A stretch of 64,000 nt of DNA from PALSA-505 sp036501145. GTDB lineage: Bacteria; Actinomycetota; Actinomycetes; Streptosporangiales; Streptosporangiaceae. Shown in pieces: positions 51,808-61,400 of this stretch (position 1 is its first letter; each line of letters opens with the position of its first letter). Where the stretch lies: positions 24,705 through 88,704 of the forward strand of contig DASYAV010000003.1 of the NCBI GenBank assembly GCA_036501145.1, given 5' to 3'. The position numbers and the translations under genes are program-made. The notes under the pieces are model-generated. The model did no database searches and was not told the DNA's origin. It saw nothing but the letters and a program-made list of their open reading frames with translations.

Positions 51808-53259
51808 ATGGCTGAGCCCAGCACGACGGGTCAGGCGCCAGTCGATGTGGACGGCGTCTCGATGACATGCGCACAGGTCAGGCTCATCGCCAGGGACGGC
51901 GCGCGGGTGAGCGTGGCGCCCGCCGGGCTGGACCGGGCGCAGCGGGCCAGGGACGTGGTGACCCGGGTGACCGCGACCCGGCCGGTGTACGGGCGCACCA
52001 CCGGGGTCGGCGCCAACCGGACGGTCAGCGTGTCCGACGCCGGCCACGGGCTGCGGCTGCTGCGCAGCCACGCCACCGGGGCCGGCCCGCTGCTCGACGT
52101 CACCCGGGCCAGGGCGCTGGTCGCGGTGCGGCTGAACCAGCTGGCGGCGGGCGGTTCCGGGGTGGACCCGTCGCTGCTCGGCGTGCTGGCCGAGGCGCTG
52201 AACCTGGGGCTGACCCCGCCGGTGCGGATGATCGGCGCGATCGGCACCGGCGACCTGGCCGCGCTCGCCTCGGTCGGGCTGTGCCTGCTCGGCGAGCAGC
52301 CGTGGCAGGGCGGCACGATGCCGCCGTTCGGCCTGGATCCGGCCGACGCCCTGGCCTTCATGAGCAGCAGCGCGGCCACCATCGGCGAAGCCGCGCTGGC
52401 CTGCGCGGACCTCGGCGAACTGCTGGATGCCACGACCGTGGTGGCCGCGCTCAGCTTCCTGGCGGTGAACGGGTCGGCCGAGTCGTACACGGCCGGGGTG
52501 CACGCGGCCCGGCCGCACGCCGGCCAGCAGGCGGTGGCGGCGCGGATGCGGCAGCTGCTGGACGGTCAGGACCTGATCGCGGCCCGGATCCAGGACCCGT
52601 ACGGGTACCGGGCGCTGCCGCAGGTGCACGGAGCGGCGATGGACGCGGTGCGCTCGCTGTCGGCCGTGGTGGCGGTCGAGATCAACGCGGCGGCGGAGAA
52701 CCCGCTGGTCGACGTGGCGGCCGGCGACGTGCGGCACAACGGCAACTTCTACACCGCATATCTCGGGCTGGCGCTGGACGCGGTGCGGGCGGCGCTGTTC
52801 CAGACCGCGGCGCTGTCGGCGGCCAGGCTCGCCACGCTGGTCGAGCCGGCCTTCACCGGGCTGCGGCCGTTCCTGGCCGACGAGGTGCCGGGCAGCTCGG
52901 GGGTGATGTCGCTGGAGTACGTCGCGCACTCCTCGCTGGCCGACATCAGGCGGCTGGCCTCGCCCGCCGCGCTGGGCACCGCGGTGCTGTCCCGCGGCCT
53001 GGAGGAGCAGGCCAACTTCTCCACCCAGGCGGCCCGGGCCGCCACCGACAGCGTGGCCGCCTACCGGATCGTGGTCGCCTGCGAGCTGGTGGCGGCGGTG
53101 CGGGCGCTGCGGCTGCGCGGCGACGAGCTGGCCGCCGGGGCGCTGCTGGACGCGCTGGAGCTGGCCGGCGGGACGCTGGACCCGCGGGTGGCCGACCGGC
53201 CGCTGGACGCGGACGTGGAGCTGGCCGACCGGCTGCTGCCCGCGCTGGCGGTGCTGTGA
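51808..53259 (+). CDS. Histidine/aromatic ammonia-lyase family protein lacking the MIO triad
   Basis: A 483-residue member of the HAL/PAL fold. Many landmarks are present: active-site Tyr61 (VYGRTTGVGANR), LAVNGSAESY, IQDPYGYRALPQVHGAAMD, EINAAAENPLVD, NGNFYTAYLG and FLADEVPGSSGVM. The cofactor-forming triad is not: where HAL enzymes have Ala-Ser-Gly-Asp, this protein has Gly-Thr-Gly-Asp (146-149) in a loop one residue shorter. Without Ser the MIO electrophile should not form. It could be a paralogue with another reaction or a binding role. Placed near hutU/hutF but transcribed separately. ATG 51808 has no Shine-Dalgarno sequence; it may be leaderless. Confidence 0.85.
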   Translation: MAEPSTTGQAPVDVDGVSMTCAQVRLIARDGARVSVAPAGLDRAQRARDVVTRVTATRPVYGRTTGVGANRTVSVSDAGHGLRLLRSHATGAGPLLDVTRARALVAVRLNQLAAGGSGVDPSLLGVLAEALNLGLTPPVRMIGAIGTGDLAALASVGLCLLGEQPWQGGTMPPFGLDPADALAFMSSSAATIGEAALACADLGELLDATTVVAALSFLAVNGSAESYTAGVHAARPHAGQQAVAARMRQLLDGQDLIAARIQDPYGYRALPQVHGAAMDAVRSLSAVVAVEINAAAENPLVDVAAGDVRHNGNFYTAYLGLALDAVRAALFQTAALSAARLATLVEPAFTGLRPFLADEVPGSSGVMSLEYVAHSSLADIRRLASPAALGTAVLSRGLEEQANFSTQAARAATDSVAAYRIVVACELVAAVRALRLRGDELAAGALLDALELAGGTLDPRVADRPLDADVELADRLLPALAVL

Positions 53260-53294
53260 CGGGGCCGGGAGGTGGCGGGCGGCTCAGCGGCGCG

Positions 53295-54161
53295 CTACGC
53301 GTCGAGCCTGGGCAGGACCTCGGCGGAGTCAGTGAGCCGCAGCTTGCGGCGGGCCCGCTCGTAGAACGTGGTCACGCCGAGCCGGACCACGTGCGCGGCG
53401 GCCGGGCGGGGCCGCAGCTCAATCTGGTCGCCCGGCGCGACCTGGCCGGACGCCTGGCCGTCCACCTCGACGGCGACCGGCCCGCTGCGCGGCAGCACCT
53501 CCAGGCTGAGGGCGTCGTGCACGGACAGCACCAGGCCACGGTTGTAAGCCGAATGCGGCGCGGCCGGGGTGACCAGCAGCGCCTCCACCGCCGGGCTGAC
53601 GATCGGGCCGCCGGCCGAGAAGCTGTAGGCGGTGGAGCCGGTCGGGGTGGCGACCACCACCGCGTCGGCGGCGTAGCTGACGAACGGGTGGCCGGCCGCG
53701 CGCACCGCGATGCCCACGGTGGGCTGGCCGGGGAAGCGGACGAACGCGACATCGTTGAACGCGGTGATGACGCGGTCGCCGAACACGGCGTCCACCGCCA
53801 GCCGGGACTCCACGGTGAACTCTTCGTTGTCGATGGCCGACAGTGCGGCGGGGAGGTCGGGCACGTCCACCTCGGCCAGGAAGCCGAGCTTGCCCAGGTT
53901 GACCCCGAGCACCGGGCCGCGCTGCCCGTCGGCCAGCCGCATGGCGCGCAGCATGGTGCCGTCGCCGCCCAGGCTGACCAGCAGATCCACCCGCTGGCCG
54001 ATCTCCTCGGCGGGGACCGCGATCGCGGTGCAGTCCAGCCTGGCGACCTCGGAGTCGATGCCGAGGACCTGGGCGCCGCGGTTCGCGGCCCAGTCCAGCA
54101 CCGACCGCACCGCGACGGTGGAATCCCGTTGCGGGTGCAGGACGAGCCCGACGGCATGCAT
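53295..54161 (-). CDS. nadK: NAD kinase
   Basis: A 288-residue NAD+ kinase (PpnK/NadK family) making NADP+ with ATP or polyphosphate. The family motif SLGGDGTML is at 63-71, the NE/D-type segment appears as FNDVAFVR near 160, and TPTGSTAYSFSAGGPIVSP near 180 is the second conserved motif. In many actinobacteria nadK sits beside recN and a TlyA-type gene; neither is here, so this may be a second copy. ATG 54161. Confidence 0.93.
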   Translation of the reverse strand: MHAVGLVLHPQRDSTVAVRSVLDWAANRGAQVLGIDSEVARLDCTAIAVPAEEIGQRVDLLVSLGGDGTMLRAMRLADGQRGPVLGVNLGKLGFLAEVDVPDLPAALSAIDNEEFTVESRLAVDAVFGDRVITAFNDVAFVRFPGQPTVGIAVRAAGHPFVSYAADAVVVATPTGSTAYSFSAGGPIVSPAVEALLVTPAAPHSAYNRGLVLSVHDALSLEVLPRSGPVAVEVDGQASGQVAPGDQIELRPRPAAAHVVRLGVTTFYERARRKLRLTDSAEVLPRLDA

Positions 54162-54284
54162 GAGGCAAAGTTACCGGGCGGTGGCCCGTCCGGGCAGCGC
54201 TGTTCCGGCGGGGCATCGGTAATGCCTGGCCCTCGCGGGCTAGATAGGTTTCGCGTAGCCCGTCGTGATCTCGAGGGAGTGCTC

Positions 54285-55394
54285 ATGGTCGTACCGCTCG
54301 CGGCCCGGTCGGTGGCCGCGTTCATCGGCGCGCTGCTGGTGCTCACGGCGTGGGCCAGCGTGGTCGGCACGCTGATCGTGCCCCGCCCGGTGAGCAGCTG
54401 GCTGGTGCGCTGGGTGGACAGGCTGGTGAACAAGGCGTACTGGCTGGCCGGTGGGCTGGCCTCGGACTTCCGCACCCGGGACCGGGTAATGGCCACCCAG
54501 GCGTCGGCGGTGCTGCTCGGGCAACTGGCCGCCTGGCTGAGCATCTCGTTCACCGGGTTCGCGCTGTTGCTGTGGCCGTTCGTGGACCGCGGCATCGGCT
54601 CGGCGTTCACCAACGCCGGCTCCTCGATGTTCACCCTGGGCTTCGCTGAGCCGGACGCCGGGGTGCCGCTGGCCGTCGTGTTCATCGCGGCGGCGACCGG
54701 GCTGATCGTGGTGGCCCTGCAGATCGGCTACCTGCCCGCGCTGTATGCCGCGTTCAACCGGCGGGAGACCGAGGTGGCACTGCTGAACGGCCGGGGCGGC
54801 GCGCCGTCCTGGGGGCCCGAACTGCTGTCCCGCACGCACTACGCGCTGGGCACCGGCGTGTCCACCCTGGACACGCTGCCGGAGCTGTACGAGCGGTGGG
54901 AACGGTGGGCCGCCGACGTCGGCGAGAGCCACACCACCTACCTGTCGCTGGTGCGGTTCCGGTCACCCCGGCCGCTGTCGTCCTGGGTGACCTCGCTGCT
55001 GGCGGTGCTGGACTCGGCGGCGCTGCTGATGGCGCTGTCGCCGAAGATCGCCCCGGAGGTGCCGGCCCGGCTGTGCCTGCGCAGCGGGTTCCTGTGCTTC
55101 AACCAGATCGCCAGGGCGATGGGCATCAAGGTGCCGGATAAACCGGACAAGGCGGCCGGGATCCAGGTGACGTACGAGGAGTTCCTCGACGCGGTGAACC
55201 GGATGCGCACGGTGGACTTCCCGATCGAGCGTGACCCACGGGACGCCTGGCCGGACTTCGTCGGCTGGCGGGTGAACTACGAGCCGGCCGCCTTCGCGAT
55301 CGCCCAGGCGGTGGACGCGGTGCCGGCCATGTGGTCCGGCCCGCGGCGGCGGCGGGGAGTCAGGTCGATCGAGCCGATCCGGCCGCCGCTGTAG
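54285..55394 (+). CDS. Membrane protein with a K+-channel-like pore segment
   Basis: A 369-residue membrane protein. About four hydrophobic helices lie in the first 160 residues. A pore-like loop AFTNAGSSMFTLGFAEPDAG precedes the last of them, similar in layout to two-helix ion channels, but with TLGFA in place of the selectivity filter TVGYG. The C-terminal 200 residues are soluble and helical (YERWERWAADVGESHTTYLSLVRF). Ion selectivity is unproven. ATG 54285 follows GAGGGAG. Confidence 0.7.
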   Translation: MVVPLAARSVAAFIGALLVLTAWASVVGTLIVPRPVSSWLVRWVDRLVNKAYWLAGGLASDFRTRDRVMATQASAVLLGQLAAWLSISFTGFALLLWPFVDRGIGSAFTNAGSSMFTLGFAEPDAGVPLAVVFIAAATGLIVVALQIGYLPALYAAFNRRETEVALLNGRGGAPSWGPELLSRTHYALGTGVSTLDTLPELYERWERWAADVGESHTTYLSLVRFRSPRPLSSWVTSLLAVLDSAALLMALSPKIAPEVPARLCLRSGFLCFNQIARAMGIKVPDKPDKAAGIQVTYEEFLDAVNRMRTVDFPIERDPRDAWPDFVGWRVNYEPAAFAIAQAVDAVPAMWSGPRRRRGVRSIEPIRPPL

Positions 55395-55511
55395 GCCAGG
55401 CATACGTGCCCCAAACGCACAGCACGCCGTACGCGCTCGGCCATTCCAGAAGCGAACTGGACCGGCTCATCTTGTGCAGGCGCGGGGTGGCCGGGTTGCG
55501 GGCGGCTGGGG

Positions 55512-56432
55512 TCACAGGCCGTCGCGGTCGGCCCACTCCAGCAGGGTGTCCAGCCGGTAGGCGTGGTCGTCGATGCCCCGGTGCAGGTCGCCGAGCTTGG
55601 CGAACCGGGCCGGCACGGTGGCGATGGTGAACTCCCGCGGCTGCACGTCGTCCACCTCGTCCCAGCGGATCGGGGTGGACACCGTGGCCTCGGGCACGCC
55701 GCGCACCGAGTAGGCGCTGGCGATGGTGTGGTCCCTGGCGTTCTGGTTGTAGTCCACGAACAGCATCCGCGGATCCCGGTCCTTGCGCCACCAGGTGGTG
55801 GTGACGGCGTCCGGGGCGCGGCGTTCCACCTCTTTGGCGAAGGCCTGCGCGGCCCGGCGCACCTCGGCGAACTCCCAGCGCGGCTCGATCCGCACGTAGA
55901 TGTGCAGGCCGCTGCCGCCGGACGTCTTCGGCCAGCCGGTGATGCCCAGCTCGTCCAGGATGCCGTGCACCACGTGGGCGACCCGGCGGACGGTGCCGAA
56001 GTCACATTCCGGCATCGGGTCCAGGTCGATCCGCCACTCGTCCGGGCGCTCGGGGTCGGCGCGGCGGGAGTTCCACGGATGGAACTCCACGGTGGACATC
56101 TGCACCGCCCAGATGACGCTGGCCAGTTCGGTGACGCACAGCTCGTCGGCGTACCGGTTGTACCGGGGGAAGTGCAGCCGGACCGTCTGCAGCCAGGGCG
56201 GCGCGCCGTGCGGCACCCGTTTCTGGTGCACCTTCTCCCCCGCCACGCCGACCGGAAACCGGTGCATCATGCAGGGCCGTTCGGCCAGCGCGCGGACGAT
56301 GCCGTCGCCCACCGCCAGGTAGTAGCGGGCCAGGTCGAGCTTGGTCTCACCGCGGGCCGGGAAGTACACCCGGTCCGGGTTGGTGAGCCGGACCGTGCGC
56401 TCGCCGACCTCGAGTTCCATCTCGGCAGCCAT
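55512..56432 (-). CDS. ligD: LigD-type polymerase/primase domain protein for NHEJ
   Basis: A 306-residue stand-alone polymerase domain of bacterial non-homologous end joining. The catalytic Asp pair lies in EWRIDLDPMPE, and KTSGGSGLHIYV is the conserved nucleotide-binding loop; the third Asp is in MLFVDYNQNARDHT. It fills gaps or adds nucleotides, preferably ribonucleotides, at broken ends together with Ku and a ligase, neither of which is in the window. ATG 56432. The 5' end and upstream 38 bases are duplicated at 58.3 kb. Confidence 0.93.
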   Translation of the reverse strand: MAAEMELEVGERTVRLTNPDRVYFPARGETKLDLARYYLAVGDGIVRALAERPCMMHRFPVGVAGEKVHQKRVPHGAPPWLQTVRLHFPRYNRYADELCVTELASVIWAVQMSTVEFHPWNSRRADPERPDEWRIDLDPMPECDFGTVRRVAHVVHGILDELGITGWPKTSGGSGLHIYVRIEPRWEFAEVRRAAQAFAKEVERRAPDAVTTTWWRKDRDPRMLFVDYNQNARDHTIASAYSVRGVPEATVSTPIRWDEVDDVQPREFTIATVPARFAKLGDLHRGIDDHAYRLDTLLEWADRDGL

Positions 56433-56470
56433 ACCCGGAACATAACCACATCGCGGCAGGTCAGAACCAC
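56395..56470. repeat. 76-base direct repeat, copy A (5' end of ligD)
   Basis: This segment covers the first 38 bases of ligD and 38 bases upstream. It matches 58299-58374 at 70 of 76 positions, in the same orientation and without gaps. The ECF sigma/CU044_5270 operon lies entirely between the two copies. Confidence 0.9.
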
Positions 56471-56525
56471 CGCAGGGGCACCTGGCCGGTACCGCCGGCC
56501 AGATGCCCAGGGTGCCGCGGGCGTG

Positions 56526-57521
56526 CTACGGCATCACGCCCGGTCCCCGTACCAGGGCCATCCGGAGGTAGGCGACGCCGTTCAGCACGCTGGGCGCCTC
56601 CCCCGGCGCCGGGCGGCCAACCAGCGCGGTGCCCATCAGGCGGTAGCTGTGCGGGTTGACGACGATCTCTTCGGCGCCCGCCGCCGGCTGCACGGAATGC
56701 AGGAAGCCGATGCCGGGCCGGCCCGCCACGTCCACCGCGTGGGTGTCGATGGTCACGCCCGGCACGTCACCGAGTGCCCGGTAGAGCTCGGCGGTCAGGC
56801 CCGGCGGCATCACATACGTGGTGAGCAGGTCCGCAATGATGGTGAATTCCCGGACCGGAGCCGGGCCCCAGCCGCTCCGGTGGCCGAGGGACAGGTTCGC
56901 GAGGTAACGCAGCAGTGCCTGCGGGCTGTGCGGCAGCGAGCCGAGGCCGGCGTACCTGACGGGTACCGTTCCCGTCTCCGCGCTCACCGGAGTCCCGCTG
57001 CCGGGCAGCAGCTCCGGCTGCCCGATGAACTGGCGGCCGTGCTGGCCAGGGAAGTGAACGAAGTGAACCTTGCCGTGCGCGGCGAAAGCAGCCTTCGCCG
57101 AATCCGCGGTGGTCCACACCTGGAAGGTGCTGGACCTGGCCTTGCTTCCCATGCTTCGCAGTTCTTTCCAGTACACCCACTGCCCGGGGCGCACCTGCGG
57201 CTGCCGCCCGGCCGCGGCCGCGGCACGGTAGGCAAGCTCCCTGACCGTGATGGTGCTCCCGGCGCCACCCGGGTGCGGGACCGCCACGGCCACCGCCACG
57301 GCCACCGCGGCCGCCGCCGCAGCCAGCCCCCCGGCAGCGCCAAGCCGCCAGCCCGGATGCGATCTCGCTGCGCGCCGCCAGCGGGCCACCGGGCGCCGGG
57401 TGCTGCCGCGGCTGCCGGGCACCTGCTCGAGACCCGCCAGGAACAGGCGCTCGGCCTTCGGCGAGGCGTTCTCGAGCGGGATCTCCTCCCGCAGCCTGGC
57501 CAGCAGTTCCGTCTCGTTCAT
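56526..57521 (-). CDS. CU044_5270 family protein (sigma-factor partner)
   Basis: A 331-residue protein of the actinobacterial CU044_5270 family. A cytoplasmic N-terminus (NETELLARLREEIPLENASPKAERLFLAG) is followed by one membrane helix (about 61-83) and an extracytoplasmic domain with WVYWKELRSMG, REFTIIADLLTTYVMPPG and HSYRLMGTALVG. Family members follow ECF sigma genes and probably act as anti-sigma or sensor partners. ATG 57521 lies one base after the stop of the sigma gene (if its frame is restored), so the genes are coupled. Confidence 0.88.
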   Translation of the reverse strand: MNETELLARLREEIPLENASPKAERLFLAGLEQVPGSRGSTRRPVARWRRAARSHPGWRLGAAGGLAAAAAAVAVAVAVAVPHPGGAGSTITVRELAYRAAAAAGRQPQVRPGQWVYWKELRSMGSKARSSTFQVWTTADSAKAAFAAHGKVHFVHFPGQHGRQFIGQPELLPGSGTPVSAETGTVPVRYAGLGSLPHSPQALLRYLANLSLGHRSGWGPAPVREFTIIADLLTTYVMPPGLTAELYRALGDVPGVTIDTHAVDVAGRPGIGFLHSVQPAAGAEEIVVNPHSYRLMGTALVGRPAPGEAPSVLNGVAYLRMALVRGPGVMP

Positions 57522-57522
57522 G

Positions 57523-58178
57523 TCAGCTCTCCTTAATCCTGTCGTGACGCTCCCCGTCCAGAGCGCCGCCCGACGCTGGCTCGCCGGGCCGGGCGAGGGA
57601 TCGCCTGAGCCTGGCCCGCGCCCGGTTCATCCGTGATCGCACCGTCCCGTGGGGACGCCGAGCGCGGCGGCGGCCTCGGCGTAGCTGAGGTCGCCCCACA
57701 CGACGAGCAGCAGCGTGTCCCGGTGCGCCGCGGGCAGCCGCGCCAGCGCCGCCGCCAGCTGCCCGCGCGACCCGGCGGCGCTGACCGCAGCGTCGACCCG
57801 GTCGGTGAAGGGCTCGGCCACCGGATCCCGCCCGGTGCGGGCAAGCATCCGGTATTGCTGGATCTCCGATCTGCGGTAGCGGCCGATGCGGTTGGTGGCG
57901 ATCCCGTACAGCCACGGCCGCGCGCTGCCGCGGCCGGGGTCGTAACGGTCCCGCTGGCCGAACGCGGCCAGAAACGTCTCAGCCACCACATCGTCGGCCG
58001 CATCGGCACCGATGCGGCGGCGCACGTACCGCTGCACCTCCGGGGCGTACCGGCGGAACAGCACCGCGAAATGCTCCGGCTCATCACGAGACCGCCCGAT
58101 GACGGCCGCGTCGTCTTCCGCTGCACCGCCGGCGGGGCTGGCCCGCACCTCGATCCGCTGGCTCTGCCCAGTCATCAT
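57523..58178 (-). pseudogene. ECF sigma-70 factor with a one-base frameshift in region 4
   Basis: An ECF sigma factor of about 218 residues if intact. Region 2 has HFAVLFRRYAPEVQRYVRRRIG, then ADDVVAETFLAAFGQRDRYD, then RPWLYGIATNRIGRYRRSE. Region 4.1 is QLAAALARLPAAHRDTLLLVVWGDLSYAEAAAALGVPTG. The frame then reads RCDHG and stops at about 57627. The expected continuation TVRSRMNRARARLRRSLA is present one base out of frame and runs to 57523, next to the partner gene. One G is missing near 57646-57648. Either the assembly has an error or the gene is dead. Start ATG 58178 or 58175 after GGAGGGG. Confidence 0.85.
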
Positions 58179-58298
58179 CCCCAGACCCCTCCGAGTGTCG
58201 CCTGACACCCGTTCTTGCCGGGAGCGCGCTTTCCGGTTCCCGCCGCGGCAGCAGGGCGCCGCCTTCGGGGCGGACGAGGGGGAGCACCGAAGCCGGCT

Positions 58299-58374
58299 GT
58301 GCGCTGGCCGACCTCGAGTTCCACCCCGGCAGCCATATCTGGAAGATAACCACATCGCGGCAGGTCAGAACCAC
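58299..58374. repeat. 76-base direct repeat, copy B (displaced ligD 5' end)
   Basis: A second copy of the ligD start region, with the start codon and first dozen codons still readable on the minus strand (MAAGVELEVGQRT), then unrelated sequence. It lies just upstream of the SARP-type regulator and the sigma gene. Six mismatches to copy A at 56395-56470. Confidence 0.9.
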
Positions 58375-58384
58375 ACCGGGAGTC

Positions 58385-58413
58385 TTGACCGGCGCCGGCC
58401 GGCCGGGTAGGAA
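58385..58413 (+). promoter_or_regulatory. Candidate promoter of the SARP-AAA regulator
   Basis: TTGACC at 58385-58390 and TAGGAA at 58408-58413 are separated by 17 bases, a reasonable -35/-10 pair. A GGGGG ribosome site and ATG 58436 follow. It begins 11 bases after the 76-base repeat. Confidence 0.5.
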
Positions 58414-58435
58414 ACTGTTTCAGGGGGATGGTCGT

Positions 58436-61400
58436 ATGCGAAGGGCCGGCGCACCGCGCATCGAGCTGTGCCTCGCGGGCACGTTCGTGGTGATCCGCGA
58501 CGGCAGCCCGTTAGCCGACGGCGAGATCGGCAGCCGGAAGGCGCGGACCCTGCTCAAGCTGCTCACGGTGGAGCGGCCTGGGCTGGTGCCGGCCGACCGG
58601 ATCATCGCCGTGCTGTGGCCGGCCCGGCCGCCCGCCGCCGCGGAACAGAACGTCGCCTCGCTGGTGAGCAGGCTGCGGGGATCGCTCGGCCCGGCGGTCA
58701 TCGCGGGCAACCGGCAGGGGTACCGGCTGGCCGGGCCGGAGCACGTCGAGGTGGATCTGGATGTCGCCGCGCGGCAGTGCGACGTGGCCGAGCGCCTGCT
58801 GGGTGCGGCCGGCAGCGGAGGGGCCGGGCCTGACGCGGGTGATGCCGCCCGGCGGGCACTGGAGGCGGCCGGGCGGGCGCTCGGGCTGCTGGCGCCGGGC
58901 ACCGCGCTGGCCGACGAACCGTACGCGGCCTGGGGCGCCCCGGCTCGAGACGAGCTGCGTGAACTGCTCCGCCGCGCCCGGCTGGCCGCGGCGGAGGCCG
59001 CCCTGGCCACCGGCGACCCCCGGCGGGCGGCCCGGCACGCGTCCGCGGCGATGGCCGCCGACCCGCTGGATGAGGCCGCGCACCGCTGGTACATGTCGGC
59101 GTCGGCGGCGGACGGTGAGCCGGCCAGGGCGCTGTCCGCCTACGCCGCGCTTCGGGAACGGCTGCGCGAGGAACTCGGTGCCGGGCCGGCCGCCCAGACA
59201 CAGCAGCTGCATCTGGCCATCCTGGGTGGCCAGCAGGCCATCCCCGTCGCGGCGGGCCGCGCCCCGGGGCTGGCGGCGGCGCTGGCGCCGGTCAGGCCGG
59301 CCGCGGCGGACGAGGGGACCGGGCGGGCGGCCGCGGCGGGCGGGGCGGCCGGGCGGGCCCAGCCTGGCGTGGCTGAACCAGGCGAGGCAGGGACGGCGGA
59401 GCTGGCTGGCCGGGATGGCGAGCTGGCTGTGCTGCGGGCGGCCTGGCGGGCCGCCGTGGCCGGCGAGCCAGGCCTGCTGGTGATCGCCGGGGAGGCCGGA
59501 ATCGGCAAGACCACCCTGGCCGAGCGGCTGGCCGCCGAGGCCGGGGCCGGCGGCGGCACCGTGCTGCGCACCCGGTGCTACGAGACCGAACGGTCGCTGT
59601 TCCTGCAGCCGGTGGTGGAGGCGCTCGGCCCAGCGCTGCGCGGGATGACCGCCGCCGGGCTCGGGGCGCTGCTCGGCGAGCACACCGCGGCCGCTGCCGC
59701 GCTGCTGCCGGGCGCCGCGGCGCTGCTCGGCCCGCCACCGGCCTGGCGGGGCAGCCCGGAGATGGAGCGCCGCCGGGCCTTCGAGGCGGTGACCGCGCTG
59801 CTGTCCGGCCTGGCCGCCACCGCGCCGGTGCTGCTGGTCGTGGACGACCTGCAGTACGCCGGCCGGTCCACCGTCGAGCTGGTGCACTACCTGCGGCGGC
59901 ACACCCCCGGCTGCCGGCTGCTCACCGCGGTGACCGTGCGGGCCGAGCAGGAGCCGCAGGTCGCCGGGGGGCTGGCCGCGCTGGCCACCCGGGTCGAGGT
60001 GGGGCCGCTCGGCGCCGACGCGGTCGGGCAGCTGGCCCGGCGGGCCGGGCAGGGCGAGCTCGCCGGGCCGATCCTGCAGCGCACCGGGGGGCACACGCTG
60101 TTCGTGGTGGAGGTACTGCGGGCGCTGGCGGCGGGTGACACCGGCGTGCCCGGGTCGCTGCGCGACGCGGTGCAGGCGCGGCTGCACCGGACCGGGACGG
60201 CCGCGGAGACGCTGTTGCGTGCCGCCTCGGTGCTCGGCCCGGCGGTCGACCCGCTGACGCTGGCCAGCCTGCTCGACCTGCCGCCGGCCGGCGCGCTCGA
60301 GCTGTGTGAGCTGGCCCGGCAGGCCCGGCTGCTGGTGGCCAGGGGCGCCGACTACGAGTTCGCGAACGACCTGATCCAGGAGGTGCTCTACGCGACCACG
60401 CCGGAACCGGCCCGGATCGCGCTGCACCGCCGGGCGGCCGACCTGCTCACCGGGCAGCCCGAGGCGCTGGCCAGGCACGCGGCGGCGGCCGGGGACTGGC
60501 GCCGGGCGGCCAGGGCCTGGCTGATCGCCGCCGAAGACGCGATGCGCCGGTTCGCGGTGAGCGACGCGGTGGCGCTGGCCGGCCAGGCGCTGGAGGCGGC
60601 CGCACGGGGCGATGATCCTGAGGTCGCCGCCCGGGTGCGGCTGGTGCGCGGGCGGGCGCACGAGGCGGCGGGTGCGCAGGCCGAGGCGCTGGCGGAATTC
60701 ACCGCCGGGGAGGAGCAGGCCCGGACGGCCGGTGACCGGCGGCTGCGGATGCTGCTGCTGCGGGAACTGGGCGGGGACGTGCCGGTCTCGCTGGGCCTTC
60801 AGGTCAGCTACTGCGAGTCCCACCTGGCCGATGGGCTGCGCATCGCCGAGGTGCTCGGTGACCGGGTGGGCGAGGCGACGCTGCTGGCCCGGCTGGCCGT
60901 GCTGGCCAGCAACCGGCTCCAGCTCGGCAAGGCGCTGGGCCACGGCCTGCGCGCCGTCGCGGCCGGCCGGGCCGCCGGTGACGAGCAGGCGCTGGCCACC
61001 GGGCTCGACGGGCTCAAGACCGCCTACCTGTATGCCGGACAGGCCGCCGAGCTGCGCGAGGTGCTGGCCGAGCTGGATCCGCTGCTGCGCCGGCTCGGCG
61101 ACCTCTTCCGGCTGCAGTGGGCGGTATTCGAGTCGGCGTTCCTGGATGTCGCCGCGGCCGACTGGGACGCGGCGGTCAGCGCGGTCGGGTCGGCGCTCAA
61201 CGTGAACCGCCGCAGCGGCTACCCGCATCTGGCCGCCTGGTACGTCGCACACCTGGGCTGGATCGCCCGGCTGCGCGGCCACGACGGCGACGCGGTCCGG
61301 CTGGGCCGCGAGGCCCTCGACATCACCCGGCGGCACGAGCACAGCTGGGCTCAGGCGGCGGCCTGTGCCATGCTCGGCCGGACGCTGCAGGTCACCGGGG

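Noticed and set aside
51867..54284. Very long plus-strand open frame continuous with the channel-like gene
   Set aside because: It is a shadow in another frame of the ammonia-lyase homologue and of the minus-strand NAD kinase; its product is Arg/Gly/Ala-rich. The real gene starts at ATG 54285 with a ribosome site.
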